12,337 nucleotides of DNA from the NCBI GenBank assembly GCA_002717765.1, contig PBCB01000031.1:7593-19929 (forward strand). Direction: 5' to 3'. Position numbers and translations under genes: made by a program. Below the pieces are notes generated by a model. The model had not been told where the DNA came from, ran no database searches, and was given only the letters and a program-made list of their open reading frames with translations. Positions 1 through 7,102 of the stretch are shown in pieces (positions within the stretch are counted from its first letter, which is position 1; every line of letters starts with the position of its first letter). Origin of the DNA: Fidelibacterota bacterium (lineage in GTDB: Bacteria > Marinisomatota > Marinisomatia > Marinisomatales > TCS55).

Positions 1-807
1 AAAATTCCTTATCAACTTATGAAACAAGGAATGAGCTTTGATCAGCGAGGCATGGTTTTAAGAGCTGTGGAAAAATATATTCGCGCTCAATCTCTTGCTG
101 ATACATTATTAGCTGATGTGATAAACGAAAGACTGAGAGAGATTACTTATCGCGAAGTTGAACGAGCAGAGAAATGGCTTTATGCAGGTGAAAGCGACAC
201 TGCTATTGCTCATGTCATAATGGCATCTGCATGGTACCCCGGTTTTAAGCATCATATCGATAGGTTTAAAATATATAATTTTATGTCAAAAGGTGAGCAG
301 TTGTATAAACTTGGTCTATATGATCGCGCCTTAAAGTATTTTGATTCAGCGCAAAAAATTGACCCCGGTCTTGCATTTGAGATTGGGACACACAAGCATC
401 GGATTGCATCTGATTTACTTACTATAGCAGATTCATTAAATGATTTAAATTCTTTAAAGTTTGTTGTTTATGCTTTAGAGGAAACTCAACGACTGACAGG
501 GTCATTAAGTCCTTCTAATATTCGCGTATTAGATCAACTTAAACAAAAATTAAAATCAAGGGATGAATATGAAATACGCCAAAGAATTGATTTCAAATTA
601 CAAGAAGAAAAGCGACAGAAGTCTGAAGTTAAGCCTATTTTAGTTGGAATGACAATTTCTCAGGTAGAAAATATTATGGGTAAACCATCTGAGGTAATTT
701 CAAGTGGCAAGGAAAATGAAAATCAACTCTGGATTTATAGTTATGAAAATGGAGAGGAGGTATCTCTTACCTTCACCAATTATAAATTATTTAGGATTGA
801 AAAATAG
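1..807 (+). CDS. TPR / BamE-like domain protein, 5'-truncated by window edge
   Basis: The reading frame is open from base 1, so the true start probably lies upstream; the first in-window ATG is at 19 and has no clear ribosome binding site. Numbering from that Met, residues 89-116 form a good tetratricopeptide repeat (MSKGEQLYKLG then YDRALKYF, ending KIDP), and the preceding helices (about 46-75) look like a weaker repeat. Residues 210-262 resemble the SmpA/OmlA/BamE fold: it opens GMTISQVENIMGKP, followed by a strand pair containing LWIYSY and ending in a charged tail. BamE-type domains are found in outer-membrane assembly lipoproteins and other envelope proteins, so an envelope role with TPR-mediated protein contacts is inferred. 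The signal peptide or lipobox that would decide this is outside the window. The gene converges on the AI-2E-family gene with 5 bases between stop codons. The exact function is not recognised. Confidence 0.7.
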   Translation, partial: KIPYQLMKQGMSFDQRGMVLRAVEKYIRAQSLADTLLADVINERLREITYREVERAEKWLYAGESDTAIAHVIMASAWYPGFKHHIDRFKIYNFMSKGEQLYKLGLYDRALKYFDSAQKIDPGLAFEIGTHKHRIASDLLTIADSLNDLNSLKFVVYALEETQRLTGSLSPSNIRVLDQLKQKLKSRDEYEIRQRIDFKLQEEKRQKSEVKPILVGMTISQVENIMGKPSEVISSGKENENQLWIYSYENGEEVSLTFTNYKLFRIEK

Positions 808-812
808 GCTAG

Positions 813-1934
813 CTATAGCAAATGTGCATTTTTTCTTACAAATGCTATTTCCTTTAAAATTACTTTTATAACTCCGGTAGCAGGCACAGCAAATAGCATT
901 CCAAGAGGACCAAGTAATGTGCCGCCAATAAGAAGAACAATCATAACAAGCATAGGGTGAAGACCAACGCTTTTTCCAACTAAAGCAGGGGTAATAAGAT
1001 TACCCTCAATTTGCTGAACAATTAAAAACATGAAAATGATATCAATTGAAAAAAACGGGGAAGGAATCGTGCCTAAAAACATATGAGCCGTAGCAGCATC
1101 ATTTCCTAGGTTATTCATGAAGGCTATTAATAGAGCTGGTACCATTCCAACGAATGGGCCAATTAACGGTATTAAGTTTGCAAGCCCTGCAATAATTCCA
1201 ATAAAAATTACGAGAGTAAGGTTTGCTCCAAAGAAGTTTAATAAAACAAGACCCGCTATTGACATTCCAGCAACACTTGCTGCCGAAAGAAATTGACCTC
1301 TAAGATAACTAGATACAGATTTTTCTATATTATAAATAAGCTTTAGCCCTACTTCAAAAAATTTGTTTGGTATCGAATTCACCAACGCTTTTTTAAAGAC
1401 ATGGTATTCTGATAAAAGTATAATTGTGAAAATAAATACCATTACTGCTATAAACATAAAATTTCCAACGGTACTAACTAGCGAACCAAGCGATCCAAGT
1501 ACAGCTTGCGTTATCTCTGTTAATTTATCCGCAAAATAATCAGAAGAAGATTGTTCGTTTTTCATGAATGATGGTAGGGCAGAAGTAATCTTGTCACCAA
1601 GAATTTTAAATTCTTTTGCCATTGTATTTTGGTCAACCCGTTGAGAAAATTCCTGAGCTTGTTGAGAAATTTGTGATATAAAACTACCAACAAATGTAGA
1701 AATCGCTCCCAACAAAATTGCAACCACAGCTAATACAGACAAACTTCGATTTCCAATTTTTCTCTCAAAAGCATCAACGCTAGAAAGAAGTACTGTAGTA
1801 AATAGAAAAGCAAAAACTAGCATTAAAATTACATCTGATATATATGGCCATATCAGATTAACAAACCACAATCCAATTAATAATAGGATAATTCTATAAA
1901 TCTGTTGAATATAATTTGATTCTTTTTCAATCAT
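813..1934 (-). CDS. AI-2E family transporter (PerM/YdiK/TqsA-like permease)
   Basis: A 373-residue inner-membrane protein with hydrophobic segments at about 12-30, 33-52, 66-88, 155-176, 213-234, 239-272, 293-308 and 328-357. An amphipathic, Gln-rich stretch (about 89-145) lies between the third and fourth, as usual for this family. The family signatures are clear: NLIPLIGPFVGMVPA at 253-267 and QQIEGNLITPALVG at 307-320, followed by GLHP. Known members export autoinducer-2 (E. coli TqsA) or act as Na+/H+ antiporters, and many have no known substrate, so the substrate here cannot be named. Length is typical. Its ATG lies inside the stop codon of the upstream cyclic-nucleotide-binding gene (ATGA, 1931-1934), which implies translational coupling and joint expression from the promoter near 2461-2490. 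It has no SD of its own. Confidence 0.92.
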   Translation of the reverse strand: MIEKESNYIQQIYRIILLLIGLWFVNLIWPYISDVILMLVFAFLFTTVLLSSVDAFERKIGNRSLSVLAVVAILLGAISTFVGSFISQISQQAQEFSQRVDQNTMAKEFKILGDKITSALPSFMKNEQSSSDYFADKLTEITQAVLGSLGSLVSTVGNFMFIAVMVFIFTIILLSEYHVFKKALVNSIPNKFFEVGLKLIYNIEKSVSSYLRGQFLSAASVAGMSIAGLVLLNFFGANLTLVIFIGIIAGLANLIPLIGPFVGMVPALLIAFMNNLGNDAATAHMFLGTIPSPFFSIDIIFMFLIVQQIEGNLITPALVGKSVGLHPMLVMIVLLIGGTLLGPLGMLFAVPATGVIKVILKEIAFVRKNAHLL

Positions 1935-2434
1935 TTAGATTGTTCTTTGATAAGTAATTTATTTGTTTTTCTTAACCGTTCTCCTAATAACCCTCCAAGG
2001 TTAAACATGATTTTATGTCCCAAAACAGGATTTCTTTCTTGAAGGATCATTAGATCTTGAGTAAAGAATCCTAGCATTTTACAGTCCTCCAAGGCTATCG
2101 CATTTGCTGATCGCGGCTCATCATCAAAAAGAGCTAATTCTCCAAAAAATTCTCCTCGACTTAACTCAGCTAAAATATTTTCATTTCCTGACCGTGTACC
2201 AATAGTGATTTTTATTGAACCCCGCATAATAATATACATTCCTTCACCTGGAGCACGATTTTTAAAAATAAAATCTCCAGAAGCAAAATCTCTGTGATGC
2301 ATCATTTTTTCTAACTCAGTAAAATCTTTATCATTAAGATTTTTAAATACAGGCACTTTTTTTAGAGTATGAACTGCCTCACTTTCAGAGTTATTCCAAC
2401 CCTTAAATATATTTTCCCATTTTGCGCTTTTCAA
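1931..2434 (-). CDS. Stand-alone cyclic nucleotide-binding domain protein
   Basis: A 167-residue soluble protein made almost entirely of one cNMP-binding (CAP-like) beta-barrel domain at about 28-145. The phosphate-binding cassette is intact: FGELALFDDEPRSA at 97-110, with Glu99 and Arg108, the residues that normally contact the ribose and phosphate. There is no C-terminal helix-turn-helix, kinase or channel segment, only a short basic helical tail, so it is not a CRP/FNR transcription factor. It probably binds a cyclic nucleotide (or has kept only the fold) and acts on a partner. The partner is plausibly the AI-2E-family permease, whose ATG overlaps its stop codon. The start is TTG at 2434, chosen because AAGGAG sits 6 bases upstream (2441-2446) and an in-frame stop lies at 2450-2452. 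No ATG start fits: the next Met is residue 44, inside the domain. Confidence 0.9.
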   Translation of the reverse strand: MKSAKWENIFKGWNNSESEAVHTLKKVPVFKNLNDKDFTELEKMMHHRDFASGDFIFKNRAPGEGMYIIMRGSIKITIGTRSGNENILAELSRGEFFGELALFDDEPRSANAIALEDCKMLGFFTQDLMILQERNPVLGHKIMFNLGGLLGERLRKTNKLLIKEQSK

Positions 2435-2440
2435 ATTATA

Positions 2441-2446
2441 CTCCTT
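2441..2446 (-). promoter_or_regulatory. Strong Shine-Dalgarno site for the TTG-started cNMP gene
   Basis: On the minus strand AAGGAG is followed by the 6-base spacer TATAAT and then TTG. This is one of only two textbook SD sites in the window and it decides the start codon of the cyclic-nucleotide-binding gene. Confidence 0.75.
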
Positions 2447-2460
2447 TATTTAGAAGTTAG

Positions 2461-2490
2461 ATTATAGTCATAGGATGCCAAAAGCTACAA
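2461..2490 (-). promoter_or_regulatory. Sigma-70-type promoter for the cNMP / AI-2E operon
   Basis: Minus strand: a perfect -10 TATAAT (2461-2466) lies 18 bases from TTGTAG (2485-2490), which keeps only the TTG of the -35 consensus. Transcription would begin near 2454, giving a leader of about 20 bases that just accommodates the AAGGAG ribosome binding site. The good geometry supports it; the weak -35 box is the main doubt. Confidence 0.5.
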
Positions 2491-2513
2491 GTAAAGTAAA
2501 TATAACAATCAAA

Positions 2514-2543
2514 TTGACCTTACCTGAAGCAATTAGGTACTTT
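2514..2543 (+). promoter_or_regulatory. Candidate promoter for the envC-holB-metG operon
   Basis: TTGACC (2514-2519, five of six matches to the -35 consensus) is followed after 18 bases by TACTTT (2538-2543, a poor -10 with three matches). If used, transcription would begin at about 2549-2551, so the mRNA would be leaderless or nearly so at the ATG at 2552. This fits the absence of an SD site there. The perfect TATAAT at 2548-2553 cannot serve this start codon because it overlaps it. Confidence 0.35.
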
Positions 2544-2551
2544 AGAGTATA

Positions 2552-3745
2552 ATGATTATTAGAATTTTTATCATTTCAATTGCATTTATTTGCTTAGCAT
2601 TTTCTCAGAGATCACAAAGAGATTTTGAAAGAGAGTTAAAAGCGCAAAATAGCGCTATACAATCTTTAAAAGATGAAATCGAGACTACAAAAAAACGTAT
2701 TAAATCTGAGAATAAAAAAGAAAAATCATCTGTAAGGAAAGTAAGCAATCTTTCAGAAGAAATTGGCTTACTCCAAAAACTGTTAAAAGAACTAGCAAAA
2801 GAAGAGAAGCTTCTTCAAGCAGATATTTCAAGGATGGAAAGAAAAATTAATGAAAGTGAAAATAGCCTAGAAGAACTTCGAAAGTTATATGCTAAAAGAT
2901 TATCATCGATGTATAAAAAAGGTCAAATTTCAAATTTAGAGAGAGTGCTTAGCTCAACCTCATGGAGACAGGCAATTTATCGTTCTAAATATTTGAAAAT
3001 AATATCAAAGATAGATAGAGAAACTCATGATACTATACGATCACTATTGATTGAAGTTGGCAAGCAGAAACTTAGCCTTGAGTCTGCATTGAGAAAAAAG
3101 AGATATTTAAAACGCGAAAGAGAGCAAACCTTATCCCAAGTAAGATCAAAGAAGAAAAAAGAGCAACGCGAACTAACTCGGATTAGAAAGAGTAAAAAAG
3201 AATTAACAAATTATTTGTCGGAAAAGCAGGCGGGAATGAATCAGTTGGAAGTAATTATTAATAAAATCAGAGAAGATATTGCACGAATTGAAAGAGAAGA
3301 GAGGATTCGTAAGCAGCAAATGGCTCTTCAGTCAAAAGAGTTTCCAAAATTAAAAGGACAGCTAGCATGGCCTGCTGAAGGAAGAATTTCAGCAAAATTT
3401 GGCAGACAATGGAACCCAAAACTAAAAACGACAACAGAGAACCCAGGGATAGATATTAAGGGAAAACCTGGCTCAGAAATAAAAACCGTCCTTGGCGGTG
3501 TGGTAACCACTATAACCTTTATACGGGGATATGGTACAACTATTATTATCGATCATGGAAGCGGGTTTTATACGGTTTATAGTCATGTAACAAATGTTGA
3601 AACTAATGTAGATAGTCAAGTAAACAGTGGAGATGTTATTGCATATATGGGTGATTCTGGCTCAATCAATGGTTCACAGCTTCATTTTGAAATTTGGGGT
3701 GAGGGGAAAAAGCTGAACCCCGAGAGTTGGTTGAAAAAGAGATGA
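2552..3745 (+). CDS. envC: EnvC-like murein hydrolase activator (degenerate LytM/M23 domain)
   Basis: A 397-residue exported protein. Residues 1-18 form a signal peptide (basic start MIIR, hydrophobic core, cleavage near AFS-Q). About 20-250 is long charged coiled coil, and 268-395 is a LytM/M23 domain beginning AWPAEGRISAKFG. Two of the usual catalytic-site histidines are replaced. The HxGxD motif reads NPGID (Asn297, Asp301 kept), and the HxH motif reads Q-L-H (Gln376, His378 kept); His345 of YSH remains. The domain is therefore unlikely to cut peptidoglycan. In E. coli, EnvC has the same plan (signal peptide, coiled coil, inactive LytM) and activates division amidases under FtsEX control. 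A similar periplasmic role at the septum is inferred; no amidase or ftsEX is in view. The ATG at 2552 yields the signal peptide directly. Its TGA overlaps the holB ATG. Confidence 0.88.
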   Translation: MIIRIFIISIAFICLAFSQRSQRDFERELKAQNSAIQSLKDEIETTKKRIKSENKKEKSSVRKVSNLSEEIGLLQKLLKELAKEEKLLQADISRMERKINESENSLEELRKLYAKRLSSMYKKGQISNLERVLSSTSWRQAIYRSKYLKIISKIDRETHDTIRSLLIEVGKQKLSLESALRKKRYLKREREQTLSQVRSKKKKEQRELTRIRKSKKELTNYLSEKQAGMNQLEVIINKIREDIARIEREERIRKQQMALQSKEFPKLKGQLAWPAEGRISAKFGRQWNPKLKTTTENPGIDIKGKPGSEIKTVLGGVVTTITFIRGYGTTIIIDHGSGFYTVYSHVTNVETNVDSQVNSGDVIAYMGDSGSINGSQLHFEIWGEGKKLNPESWLKKR

Positions 3746-4887
3746 ATATTACAGATTTACAACCCGTAATCTGGAATAGACTAAGCAAAATTATATCCAA
3801 TCAAAAAATTGGTACATCTTATCTTTTTTCTGGTCCAAATGGTAGCGGAAAAGAATGGACAGCAATTGAATTTTCAAAACTTCTTAATTGTGAATTAAAG
3901 AATTCCTTACCATGCAATACATGCACATCTTGTCACAAATTTTCTAAATTACAGCATGAAAACTTGAACCTAATTTTTCCAATTCCTACCACTACAAAAT
4001 CAAAAACTGAATCTGATCCATTAAAAAATGTAAGCAAAGATGACTTTGATTTAATTATTAATTCTATAGAGCTTAAAAGTAAAGATCCTTTCCATAAAAT
4101 TAGATTGCCTAACGCTCGTAGAATAACGATCGACTCAATCAGATATTTACGAAAAACTATTTATTTAAAATCACAAACAGTAGGTAGAAAGATCGTACTT
4201 ATTTTTGATGCACATCTTTTATCTGAAGGAGCAAGTGAATCAGCTAATGCATTACTAAAGATACTAGAAGAACCGCCGATGAATACCTCATTGATTTTAG
4301 TAACAAGCAATAAATCAAAGTTACCTCTCACAATAACAAGCAGATGTCAACAAATTGATTTCCCAAGGTTATCTTTAGATAATATTAGAGAGTTACTTGA
4401 AAATGATAAGGTTGAAAATAATAAGGCTATGCAATTAGCAATTTTATCAAATGGTGATATGCTTTTAGCTAAAGATTTATTATCAAGAGGCATTGATGAG
4501 CCCTTGGAAGAGGCACAACGCTTGATAGATAATTTAATAAGACTTGAACACGATTCGTGGCGTAGCTCAATCAATGATTTTTCAATGTTGGCATATAGAA
4601 AGCCACAAGAATTTATTTTTAGAATAAATTTGATTCAAATGTGGATCAATCTTACATACAAATATAAATGCGGAGAAGAACTACCTTCGATGATCCATGA
4701 TTTTTCTAATTCATTTGAAAGTTTTAATAGCCAATTTCCCAATGCAAATATTCTTGCAATTAATATCCTGCTTGAGGATACCATTGAAGCCTTGTCACGT
4801 AATTTATATATGCCTCTTTTTATGCTAAACACGATGATAACATTTCAAACCCTACTTAAAGGGAAAGAGCCTGAAGTTATAATATGA
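3742..4887 (+). CDS. holB: DNA polymerase III subunit delta' (clamp loader)
   Basis: A 381-residue AAA+ clamp-loader subunit that helps place the sliding clamp on primed DNA. From the ATG at 3742: Walker A-like GPNGSGKE at 31-38 (Lys37, but Glu instead of Thr/Ser next), a four-Cys zinc knuckle (Cys50, 58, 61, 64), a Walker B position reading IFDAH at 154-158 rather than DEAD/DEAH, then SANALLKILEEPP, and the SRC motif (Ser200-Arg201-Cys202) that supplies an arginine finger to its neighbour. The weakened Walker motifs fit delta', which is often not an active ATPase. I prefer ATG 3742 to the in-frame TTG at 3727 because ATGA at 3742-3745 makes the 4-base overlap with the envC-like stop that is repeated at the holB/metG junction. 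The C-terminal third is poorly conserved, as is usual. The clamp-loader gamma/tau (DnaX) is not in this window. Confidence 0.88.
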   Translation: MNITDLQPVIWNRLSKIISNQKIGTSYLFSGPNGSGKEWTAIEFSKLLNCELKNSLPCNTCTSCHKFSKLQHENLNLIFPIPTTTKSKTESDPLKNVSKDDFDLIINSIELKSKDPFHKIRLPNARRITIDSIRYLRKTIYLKSQTVGRKIVLIFDAHLLSEGASESANALLKILEEPPMNTSLILVTSNKSKLPLTITSRCQQIDFPRLSLDNIRELLENDKVENNKAMQLAILSNGDMLLAKDLLSRGIDEPLEEAQRLIDNLIRLEHDSWRSSINDFSMLAYRKPQEFIFRINLIQMWINLTYKYKCGEELPSMIHDFSNSFESFNSQFPNANILAINILLEDTIEALSRNLYMPLFMLNTMITFQTLLKGKEPEVII

Positions 4888-6380
4888 AGCCATTTTATAT
4901 AACAACTCCAATTTATTATGTTAATGATAAGCCACATATTGGACATGCATATACAACAATTTTAGCTGATGTATTAGCACGTCACTATCGGAACAACGAT
5001 AGGGATGTTTTTTTTCTAACTGGTCTAGATGAGCATGGGCAAAAAGTGCAGCAGGCTGCTGAGTCAAGAGGGATAACTCCTAAACAGCATTGCGATGAAA
5101 TGGCGCCAAGATTTGCAAAGCTTTGGGATAAGCTCCATATAAGCTATGATGATTTTATTCGCACTACCGAAAAACGCCATTCAGATATTGTAAAGCTTAT
5201 TCTTCAAAAAGTTTATGATAATGGAGATATATATGAAGATAGTTATGAAGGTCTTTATTCAGTATCTGAAGAGCGATTTATTACTGATAAAGAAGCTGAA
5301 TCTGGAGACTTCCGAGATATAAAAGAATTGAAAGAGAAAAATTATTTTTTTAAAATGTCAAAATATCAAGATAAGTTAACAAAATATATTGAAGATAATC
5401 CCAATTTCATTCAACCAAAACATCGAAAAAATGAAGTACTTGGATTCTTAAAATCACCTTTAGAAGATTTATGCATTTCGCGTCCAAAATCTCGTTTGAA
5501 TTGGGGTATTGAAATACCTTTCGATAATGATTATGTTACCTACGTGTGGTTTGACGCTCTTATTAATTATATATCAGCAATAGGGCTAAATACTGATGAG
5601 CAAAAATATAATACTTATTGGCCAGTTAATTATCACTTAATCGGTAAAGATATATTAACCACTCATTCAGTTTATTGGCCCACAATGCTAATGTCTGCAG
5701 GAATCAAATTACCTAACAGCATTTTTGCACATGGATGGTGGCTGAGTGATCAATCAAAGATGAGTAAATCACTAGGTAATGTTATTGACCCTTTAGAACT
5801 AATCGAAGCCTATGGTGTTGATCCTGTTAGGTTCTATTTGATGAAGGAAATGGTTCTTGGGCAAGATTCCAATTTTAGCATGGATTCTTTTATAAAATGC
5901 TACAATAGCGACCTTGCAAATGATTTTGGCAACTTATTAAGTAGGGTAACAAATCTAATTAATAAATTTTTTAATGGACAATTACCAGAAGGTGAAGATA
6001 TTTCAGAAAATGGAGCGGTGATTAAGGAAAGCGCTAAAGAAGCGATTGATTCTGTATCAAATTTATTTGATGAGATGAAAATAAATGATGCAATTGAGCA
6101 TACTTTTCAATTTATCAGAAAAGTAAATAAATACCTTGAAATCACAGCCCCATGGAAAACAGTTAAAACAGATTTAAGTACTGCAGGAAGGGTATTGTTT
6201 ACTGCAGCGGAATCCTTGCGTATCGTTGCTTTAATTTTATCCCCAATAATGCCAAATAGAACTCAAACTATTCTTGATATTTTTAATGTAAGTGATCATA
6301 ATATTCAATGGGGCGGTTTGACTGTTGGCGATGGAATAAAAGAGCACAAACCTCTCTTTCCACGTATTGAAACTTCCTAA
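4884..6380 (+). CDS. metG: Methionyl-tRNA synthetase, zinc-less short form
   Basis: This cytoplasmic class I synthetase charges tRNA-Met. The Rossmann core has HIGH at 18-21 (KPHIGHAYT) and KMSKS at 292-296 (SKMSKSLGNVID), with the family's TGLDEHGQK and YVWFDALINYISAIG segments between. The helical anticodon-binding domain fills about 350-498. The connective peptide has lost its metal site: where zinc forms have CxxC, this one has Ser126 and Glu129 (GLYSVSEERF), and no second Cys pair follows. This matches the zinc-less MetRS class. At 498 residues it lacks the C-terminal EMAP-like dimerisation and tRNA-binding domain of longer enzymes. The ATG lies in the ATGA overlap with holB (4884-4887), so it is the third gene of the operon. 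Its stop is 6 bases from the stop of the convergent cutC gene. Confidence 0.96.
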   Translation: MKPFYITTPIYYVNDKPHIGHAYTTILADVLARHYRNNDRDVFFLTGLDEHGQKVQQAAESRGITPKQHCDEMAPRFAKLWDKLHISYDDFIRTTEKRHSDIVKLILQKVYDNGDIYEDSYEGLYSVSEERFITDKEAESGDFRDIKELKEKNYFFKMSKYQDKLTKYIEDNPNFIQPKHRKNEVLGFLKSPLEDLCISRPKSRLNWGIEIPFDNDYVTYVWFDALINYISAIGLNTDEQKYNTYWPVNYHLIGKDILTTHSVYWPTMLMSAGIKLPNSIFAHGWWLSDQSKMSKSLGNVIDPLELIEAYGVDPVRFYLMKEMVLGQDSNFSMDSFIKCYNSDLANDFGNLLSRVTNLINKFFNGQLPEGEDISENGAVIKESAKEAIDSVSNLFDEMKINDAIEHTFQFIRKVNKYLEITAPWKTVKTDLSTAGRVLFTAAESLRIVALILSPIMPNRTQTILDIFNVSDHNIQWGGLTVGDGIKEHKPLFPRIETS

Positions 6381-6386
6381 TAATAT

Positions 6387-7019
6387 TCAGGAGAGATTAC
6401 CTAAAATATTTTTTCCATGATAATATTTTCCATTAATTAACCTATGAATATTATTTAAATTTTTATCAGTGATTTTACCAGCTGAGATTATTTTAATATC
6501 CTCTCCATAATTTTTTATTACGTCCTTTAAAACACCTGATCCAGCTTGGGCAGTTGAAGCTTTACCTGATGTGAGAATACTATCAATTCCACCTAAATTA
6601 ATTAATGACTCTATATCATCAAAAAAATTATTACTATAATCAATTGCTTTATGGAAAGTGATTTGCATTGGGTATGACCATTCAATAACTCTTTTTGTAT
6701 GATTAATATCAACTGTTCTATGCTTATTTAAAGCACCAAAAACAATTTGGGTAACTCCTATCGATTTGAAAGTTGTAATTTGATATTTTATTTGATCCAT
6801 TTCTTCATCTGAATAAATAAAATTTCCCTTTCTAGGTCTTACCATTATTTTTACTGGAACTGAAACTGAATTAATGACTGTTCTTGCTAATTTATAATCA
6901 GGTGTTAAACCATCATCGCTTAAGCTCCTACAAAGCTCAATTTGATTGGCTCCCCTTTTTTCAGCATTGATCGCTTCATTAAGTGATTCCAAACAGCATT
7001 CAATAAAAACTTTTTTCAA
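6387..7019 (-). CDS. cutC: CutC family protein
   Basis: A 210-residue TIM-barrel protein of the CutC family, recognised from IELCRSLSDDGLTP (27-40), IMVRPRKGNFIYSDEEM (58-74), VFGAL (93-97), TFHKAID (121-127), ILTSGK (148-153) and the final HGKN. It is somewhat shorter than E. coli CutC (248 residues) at the C-terminus but keeps all the core motifs. The family was named for copper tolerance in E. coli. That phenotype was later traced to the MicL small RNA encoded at the 3' end of cutC, so the biochemical role of the protein is unresolved and I do not assert copper handling. The start is TTG at 7019: the codon two before it is an in-frame TAA (7023-7025) and no Met occurs before residue 59. 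A modest TAGGT lies upstream. It sits on the opposite strand to all its neighbours, and my hand count for 6421-7020 gives about 29% G+C against about 37% in the first part of tatD. Confidence 0.88.
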   Translation of the reverse strand: MKKVFIECCLESLNEAINAEKRGANQIELCRSLSDDGLTPDYKLARTVINSVSVPVKIMVRPRKGNFIYSDEEMDQIKYQITTFKSIGVTQIVFGALNKHRTVDINHTKRVIEWSYPMQITFHKAIDYSNNFFDDIESLINLGGIDSILTSGKASTAQAGSGVLKDVIKNYGEDIKIISAGKITDKNLNNIHRLINGKYYHGKNILGNLS

Positions 7020-7102
7020 ATTTTACCTAAATGAATCAAATATTATTAATAAATTATTTAAAGAACTTAACCTAAGATATTAATTATAAATTAAATTAAA
7101 AT
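7020..7102. promoter_or_regulatory. AT-rich divergent region between cutC and tatD
   Basis: These 83 bases must hold the starts of transcription for both cutC (minus) and probably tatD (plus). A perfect TATAAT on the minus strand (7083-7088) overlaps TATAAA on the plus strand (7085-7090), so the two -10 boxes could be shared or mutually exclusive. I find no acceptable -35 at the right distance on either side, and in DNA this AT-rich such boxes can arise by chance. Confidence 0.3.

Noticed and set aside
3727..3741. In-frame TTG upstream of holB as its start
   Set aside because: The ATG at 3742 forms an ATGA overlap with the preceding stop, matching the next junction of the same operon; TTG would add five residues with no support.
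3328..4832. Minus-strand open frames of 60-75 codons at 3328-3510, 4347-4574 and 4635-4832
   Set aside because: All are inside envC or holB, have no ribosome binding site or known motif, and look like chance frames opposite AT-rich genes.
6403..6429. Inverted repeat AAAATATT / AATATTTT as a metG terminator
   Set aside because: The stem is all A-T with an 11-base loop, lies inside cutC and is followed by CC rather than a T run; too weak to call.
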